Assembly: GCA_009746045.1 (NCBI GenBank)
Contig: RPFO01000123.1
Location: 105,001-137,500, forward strand
Direction of reading: 5' to 3'
DNA length: 32,500 nt
Source: Mesostigma viride
Taxonomy: Eukaryota; Streptophyta; Mesostigmatophyceae; Mesostigmatales; Mesostigmataceae
In this document: in pieces, positions 28,722-32,500 of the stretch
Layout of the letters: each line of letters starts with the position of its first letter
How positions within the stretch are numbered: position 1 is the first letter of the stretch
Notes under the pieces: generated by a model
Seen by the model: the letters and a program-made list of their open reading frames with translations, nothing else
Databases searched by the model: none
What the model was told of the DNA's origin: nothing
Program-made: the position numbers and the translations under genes

Positions 28722-28982
28722 ATGCATGTCCAATGGCCCGGCGGGTGGGCGTGGCTGACGCTCATGGTACTGTCGGCGTGTACGAATTCGGTAGTATCCG
28801 ACCACAACGGCACGGCCTTCTTCTGCCCCTGCGCAAATCGTGGCAATATGGTATTTTCGTTCATGATGCACTACCGGGACACGACGACCTCGACCGGTGC
28901 CCTACTCCGCAGTGGCGTGCAACAGGCCGTCAGGGACCGCGGCCTCCAATTGAACGAGCATTTCCCCGTCCAAGACTTCAGG
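28722..28982 (+). CDS. Exon 1 of a periplasmic-binding-protein-fold gene (signal peptide)
   Basis: 87 codons from an ATG that follows an in-frame stop at 28716-28718, ending in phase 0 at a consensus donor (AGG|GTAAGT). The N-terminus is a signal peptide or anchor: a hydrophobic core WLTLMVLSA and a polar end near SVVSD. The mature part begins a type-1 periplasmic-binding-protein lobe: NMVFSFMMHYRD as the first strand, then a helix GALLRSGVQQAVRDRGL. This is the usual 'f...l..Gv..A....G' pattern. The protein is thus probably secreted or has an extracellular sensor domain. Confidence 0.7.
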
Positions 28983-29533
28983 GTAAGTGGGCCTGTCATG
29001 GTTGCCGCTGCAACGTAGGCCTTCTCCTTTTTGTAATCGTCTGCTGCACAGTGTGCTGCGTGCATAGTTGCTCATGTGCCTCCTGTGTGCTTGTCTATGC
29101 TGCTAGGGCTCGCAAGGGCGACCTCTCCACACAAGGGGTCGCTTTGCCCAATTCTAGTAATGGCATTGTGCCCAGTGGAGCAACCCCCCCCCCCCCCTGC
29201 GCCAGAAACTCTTATCATGACCAGCAGGAGATTCGTGCTACCCACGGGTTACCCGATTGGGGCCATTGGGTTCGACTCCCTGCAGTATAGATTCTAGAAT
29301 GTGGTGGTCCTGATTTCAATCCGTTGCGGACCTTCTCCTTGTGAGCCTTTTCTTTGTGCGAGGGCTTTTCCTCGCTTGCCTTTGTGTTTCTTTGTGCAAG
29401 GGTCTGGTTCCCATCTCCATGACAGTGTACTTTGTGGATTGTTTACACTGTGACCTCCTCTAATTGGGAATCGGTGGCCTATGAGGCCATCGGTCCATCA
29501 CCATCGTATGATGAGAATGCTGCTCTCTGTGCC

Positions 29534-30036
29534 CATTCATTTATTCATTCATTCATTCACCCAGCCACCCACCCACCCACCCACCCACCCACCCACCCAC
29601 CCACCCACCCACCCACCCACCCACCCACCCACCACACACACACACCCACCACACCACCCACCCACCCACCCACCCACCCACCCACCCACCCACCCACCCA
29701 CCCACCACCCACCCACCACCCACCCACCCACCCACCCACCCACCCACCCACCCACCCACCCACCCACCGCCCGCCCGCCCGCCCGCCCGCCCGCCCGCCC
29801 GCCGCGCGCCCGCCCGCCGCCCGCCCCCCCCCCTCCTCCCTCCCTCCCTCCCTCCCTCCCTCCCTCCCTCCCTCCCTCCCTCCCTCCCTCCCTCCCTCCC
29901 TCCCTCCCTCCCTCCCTCCCTCCCTCCCTCCCTCCCTCCCTCCCTCCCTCCCTCCCTCCCTCCCTCCCTCCCTCCCTCCCTCCCTCCCTCCCTCCCTCCC
30001 TTCCTCCCTCCCTCCCTCCCTCCCTCCCTCCCTCCG
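29534..30036. repeat. Compound microsatellite ATTC - CCCA - CCCG - CCCT
   Basis: About 500 bp of strand-asymmetric repeats. ATTC units (29534-29559) pass into CCCA/CCAC (29560-29767, with a short CA run at 29633-29645), then CCCG (29768-29830), then CCCT (29833-30036). Each step changes one base of the tetranucleotide. The G-rich - strand has many GGG runs three or four bases apart, the requirement for G-quadruplexes. Confidence 0.95.
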
Positions 30037-30388
30037 CTCCTTATTCACTCGCTTGTTTGTGTGCCTCCATTGGGACAGTCACGGGGTACAAAAGGTACCT
30101 TTCATCCCCAATGGGTGACCATAGTGGCGCGCTCTTTCAAATCAACCGAATGCAACCGTTAAGGCTCCACCGTCGTCCTTCCACCGCATGGTCTTGTGTG
30201 GATTCTGGGCCATGTGGCACCCCCACAGGAGCTCGTATTTCCTCGATTCGTTCTTACATAGAGCACCTGATGTTGAGGTGAAAGGATCCTGTGCTCGGTG
30301 ACCATCGCTGGCAGCCACCTGTTCCCTTAATACGCTGATGATTCTATACATAACAATCAACCAGTGAATGAGGGGCTCTATACATTGT

Positions 30389-30468
30389 GCACCCTTGGCC
30401 GCACTTGACCCTGCTTGGAAGTCCCCCCGCACCCTTGGACGCACTCAACCCTGCTTGAAGGTCACTCC
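30389..30468 (+). repeat. About 40-bp tandem duplication in intron 1
   Basis: The segment CACCCTTGG.CGCACT..ACCCTGCTTG occurs twice head to tail with few differences. A set of 20-bp units built on GGACAGG(T/C)TCAAG follows at about 30508-30573. Both are local slippage products in the intron. Confidence 0.75.
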
Positions 30469-30742
30469 ATCTCAAACTTGGTACCTGGGGGCCACAATGT
30501 GGAGAAGATGGACAGGTTCAAGTGTAGACGGACAGGTTCAAGACAGGTGGACAGGCTCAAGACTAGACGGACTGGTGGCAGACATGGCACACGTGAGGCC
30601 TGAGGTAGCCCACCTACCCCTTCAGCATTCTTATCTCTTGTATATTTGGGAACCTTCTTTTCTCACTTACAGTTCAATATGCGAGCGTTTGGCCATTTTG
30701 CCGGGCAACATATCTGTGTGCTGTCACGCGCGAATGCGGCAG

Positions 30743-30823
30743 GTGGAGGACGCCATAGACTTCCTGGACGCTGAGGTTGCACGTGGGTCGTCCGGCATTA
30801 TAACGACCATGTACAGTGAACTG
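30743..30823 (+). CDS. Exon 2 of the periplasmic-binding-protein-fold gene
   Basis: 27 codons, VEDAIDFLDAEVARG and then SSGIITTMYSEL, ending in phase 0 at the donor CTG|GTGAGT. The pattern of a helix followed by 'GII' and a short strand is the third strand of the N-terminal lobe in sugar-binding proteins. The frame is open to 30368 upstream, and the residues just before the chosen start (ISVCCHARMRQ) would also suit the fold. The 5' boundary could therefore be 30673, with the better acceptor. The 3' boundary is firm. Confidence 0.6.
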
Positions 30824-31772
30824 GTGAGTCGGCTGCTGTCACCGTTGCCCATGCAATGCCGCACTTCCGTTGCCCATGCAATATGATGCCTGGCCCGAAA
30901 GCAACGCGCCAAGGGTTCCTACCGCTTTGCAAGTCAACGCTTGTGAAAGTATTCGAATTTTGATTTTGTAGTACTTGTGCAGTAATTGCTACCTATGCCA
31001 TAGGAATCCGACCACTTTTAGCGACCAGCAAGAGCGGGCTAACAGATGGTAGCCTGGCTATGCTTGCCGGCAGCAGCCTGCCCGCCACTTGCGTTCGTTA
31101 TTTGTTTACTGAGGGCTTGAAGTACGTTTGCAAGGCATAGCGGCAGTAGTGCTGGAATTTACCACTCCCGAATGTGAGTTTCTTCCGGGTGGGGGCAAGC
31201 AGCTAATCGGCGGCCTTTGGTTTCACCCTGATTTGCCCCCATGTCCTGCCCAATGGTACTGACCATTGAATTATTCGGGGCGCAATGGTCACTATCCGTG
31301 GTGCGGGACGTGGGGGTACGAGCGAAATTCAACGCACGTCACGACGCCTGCGGGTGCACTGTGCACCCCAGCCCCTCATGCCTTCTCTCCGTCTCAAATC
31401 TCTGCTAGTAATACTTCCAAAAGTCTCTGCTAGCAGCACCTCCAAAGTGTCTGCCGGTAGCACCTCTGAAATTCTTCGCTAGCAGCACCTGCGAAATCTG
31501 CTGGCCCCCACTTTTTGCCTTGGGCGTTAATGTTTCCTTCTCCTTGTTCTTCCTTCCCCTCTTGCCTCTCCCCTTTCGCCTCTCCCCTTTCGCCGCTCCC
31601 CGCCTGTTGCTCCCCCCTGGTCCCCTTGGCCCGGTAGTCCCATCCCTGGCAGCTGCCAGTGTGGTGCAGAAAATGTCCCTTTCCCTCCCCTTCCACCTTA
31701 CCCTTTGGTCTTGCGCGCCCCCTCCCCACTCCACACACCCCCACCCCGCTTCACATCCTCCCCCCCCCCCAG
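30824..31772 (+). other. Intron 2
   Basis: Starts GTGAGT and ends in a long C-tract followed by AG at 31771-31772. It contains about four imperfect units of roughly 28 bp with the core GCTAGCAGCACCT (about 31400-31495). C/T-rich slippage sequence follows (31550-31600). No gene is visible inside. Confidence 0.6.
31400..31495 (+). repeat. Imperfect ~28-bp repeat, about four units
   Basis: Units around TCTGCTAGCAGCACCTCCAA recur with variation inside intron 2. No function is evident. Confidence 0.65.
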
Positions 31773-32438
31773 CTCATCCCCTCACTCACCGCCGCCAACA
31801 GTGCCGGCATCCCGGTCTACCTGGTGGGCGCGGCGGACCTGGACTTGGTCCGCACAGTCCAACGGCGAGAGTCCCGCACGGGCCCCGTGCGCGCGTCCCT
31901 GCGCTACATCGGCCCCAACGTGGCCCTCAAGGGGGCCGACGTGGCCCGCCGTCTCATGGCCTCTGGCGCCCGCCACGTGGACTGCGTGACAACGGACATT
32001 GGTAGCTCGCTCTGGAACCACCGTTGCAAGATATTCATTGACGCCTTTCAGGGCGCAGGTTACACGGGCGACCTGCATCTACGTACGGCCATCGTGTTCG
32101 ATCTGACCAACTACGTGCGGGAGATGGAGATGGAGCACGAGGCAATGCCAGGTGGCAAGATCGTGATCATCTGCATGGACTACACGATCTACCGGGGCAT
32201 CAAGCTGGGCCTCGCAACCAGCGCCACCAAGCATGACGTTAGAGTCATCGTGTACGAGACGGCCGTAGAGGTGCTGGAGGATGTGAGGGAGGGGAGGAAC
32301 GTGCTGGCGTTTGACCCCAACTTTTATATGCAGGGGTACCTGGCGGTAGCGCTGGCGGCCGCGGAGCGCCAGACGGGCCAGATGGTCACGTCGGACATTT
32401 TCACCGTTCCGGTCGTATTCGGAGGAAACTCCACCGAT
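31773..32438 (+). CDS. Exon 3 of the periplasmic-binding-protein-fold gene (main part)
   Basis: 222 codons, phase 0 at both ends, between a C-tract-AG acceptor and the donor GAT|GTGAGT. It opens LIPSLTAANSAGIPVYLVGA, the hallmark 'A...GIPV...' of type-1 solute-binding proteins and LacI-family ligand domains. RYIGPNVALKGADVARRLMA matches the 'D....G..a...l' hinge and second lobe. ARHVDCVTTDIGSSLWNHRC and the later DVREGRNVLAFDPNFYMQGY and QMVTSDIFTVPVVFGGN fit the C-terminal lobe, which usually ends in such a strand. The gene continues beyond the window, so a receptor-type fusion (kinase, cyclase or other) cannot be excluded. GC-rich codons contrast with the AT-rich gypsy element. Confidence 0.75.
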
Positions 32439-32500
32439 GTGAGTCGCGGGGTGTGTGGGCGTATTCGGAGGAAACTCCACCGATGTGAGTCGCGGGGTGT
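32415..32500 (+). repeat. 46-bp tandem duplication covering the exon 3 donor site
   Basis: GTATTCGGAGGAAACTCCAC begins at 32415 and again at 32461, and the copies agree to the window end. The duplication includes the last exon 3 codons and the GTGAGT donor, so two identical candidate donors stand 46 bases apart. It could be a real slippage event or an assembly artefact at a sequence end. Confidence 0.85.

Larger units (their letters stand above)
28983..30742 (+). other. Intron 1 (with compound microsatellite)
   Basis: Starts GTAAGT at 28983. The end is placed at the AG of GCGGCAG (30741-30742), which joins exon 1 and exon 2 in phase 0. A stronger pyrimidine-rich acceptor, CTTTTCTCACTTACAG, ends at 30672, but using it would need a different phase or an extra small exon. 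Long ORFs in this interval, including Pro/Thr/His- and Leu/Pro/Ser-repeat frames, are only translations of the microsatellite. Confidence 0.55.

Noticed and set aside
29260-29290. tRNA-like B box (GGTTCGACTCC) and an A-box-like stretch near 29165
   Set aside because: The two boxes are about 100 bases apart and the T-stem does not pair well; no cloverleaf could be built. A degenerate tRNA-derived SINE is possible but unsupported.
29432-30281. Long ORFs of Pro/Thr/His and Leu/Pro/Ser repeats, and Gly/Trp/Val or Gly/Arg/Glu repeats on the other strand
   Set aside because: They are translations of the CCCA/CCCG/CCCT microsatellite; a tetranucleotide without stop codons stays open in every frame.
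1-32500. CRISPR arrays, bacterial operons, attachment sites
   Set aside because: The repeats present are tandem or transposon-derived without regular spacers, and the genes have introns; there is no prokaryotic organisation.

Overview
The window is eukaryotic nuclear DNA, most likely from a green-type (chlorophyte or prasinophyte) alga. This rests on intron-split GC-rich coding sequence, nested LTR retrotransposons and 'cut-and-paste' DNA transposons, pyrimidine-AG splice acceptors and long C-rich microsatellites. There are no bacterial operons or ribosome binding sites. The species cannot be named from the sequence.

Layout. 1-3868: AT-rich, repeat-derived DNA with no convincing gene. It holds a perfect 36-bp palindrome, a diverged copy (about 669-1770) of a repeat that recurs inside a transposon at 20.7-21.8 kb, and a 173-bp tandem repeat in three copies. 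3869-26216: one very large, decayed Ty3/gypsy chromovirus on the + strand (gag, protease, reverse transcriptase, RNase H, integrase, chromodomain, a long extra ORF after pol, polypurine tract, 3' LTR). Its coding sequence is split by four later insertions. Each has an exact target duplication, and removing it restores the gypsy reading: a 7.7-kb Copia-like element on the - strand (7764-15497, target CCTTA), a 1.3-kb hAT remnant (16194-17515, target CTGCTATT), and two piggyBac-like non-autonomous elements (17873-19597 and 20476-22174, target TTAA). No 5' LTR for the gypsy element was found. 26217-28700: mostly non-coding, with short repeats. 28722-window end: the 5' part of a host gene of at least three exons, encoding a secreted or membrane-anchored protein with a type-1 periplasmic-binding-protein fold. 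Its first intron holds a roughly 500-bp compound C-rich microsatellite.

Most notable observations. (i) The Copia-like element has the order gag - integrase - protease-like - reverse transcriptase - RNase H. The protease-like domain lies after the integrase, the integrase carries a GPY/F-like C-terminal module, and the RT palm motif reads HGDD. (ii) The gypsy element carries a roughly 2.3-kb GC-rich ORF region after pol, preceded by a strong splice-acceptor-like sequence. (iii) A bacterial-type solute-binding fold is encoded by an intron-containing gene next to this transposon cluster. All retroelement genes here are broken by frameshifts or stops, so the cluster reads as a fossil record rather than an active element.
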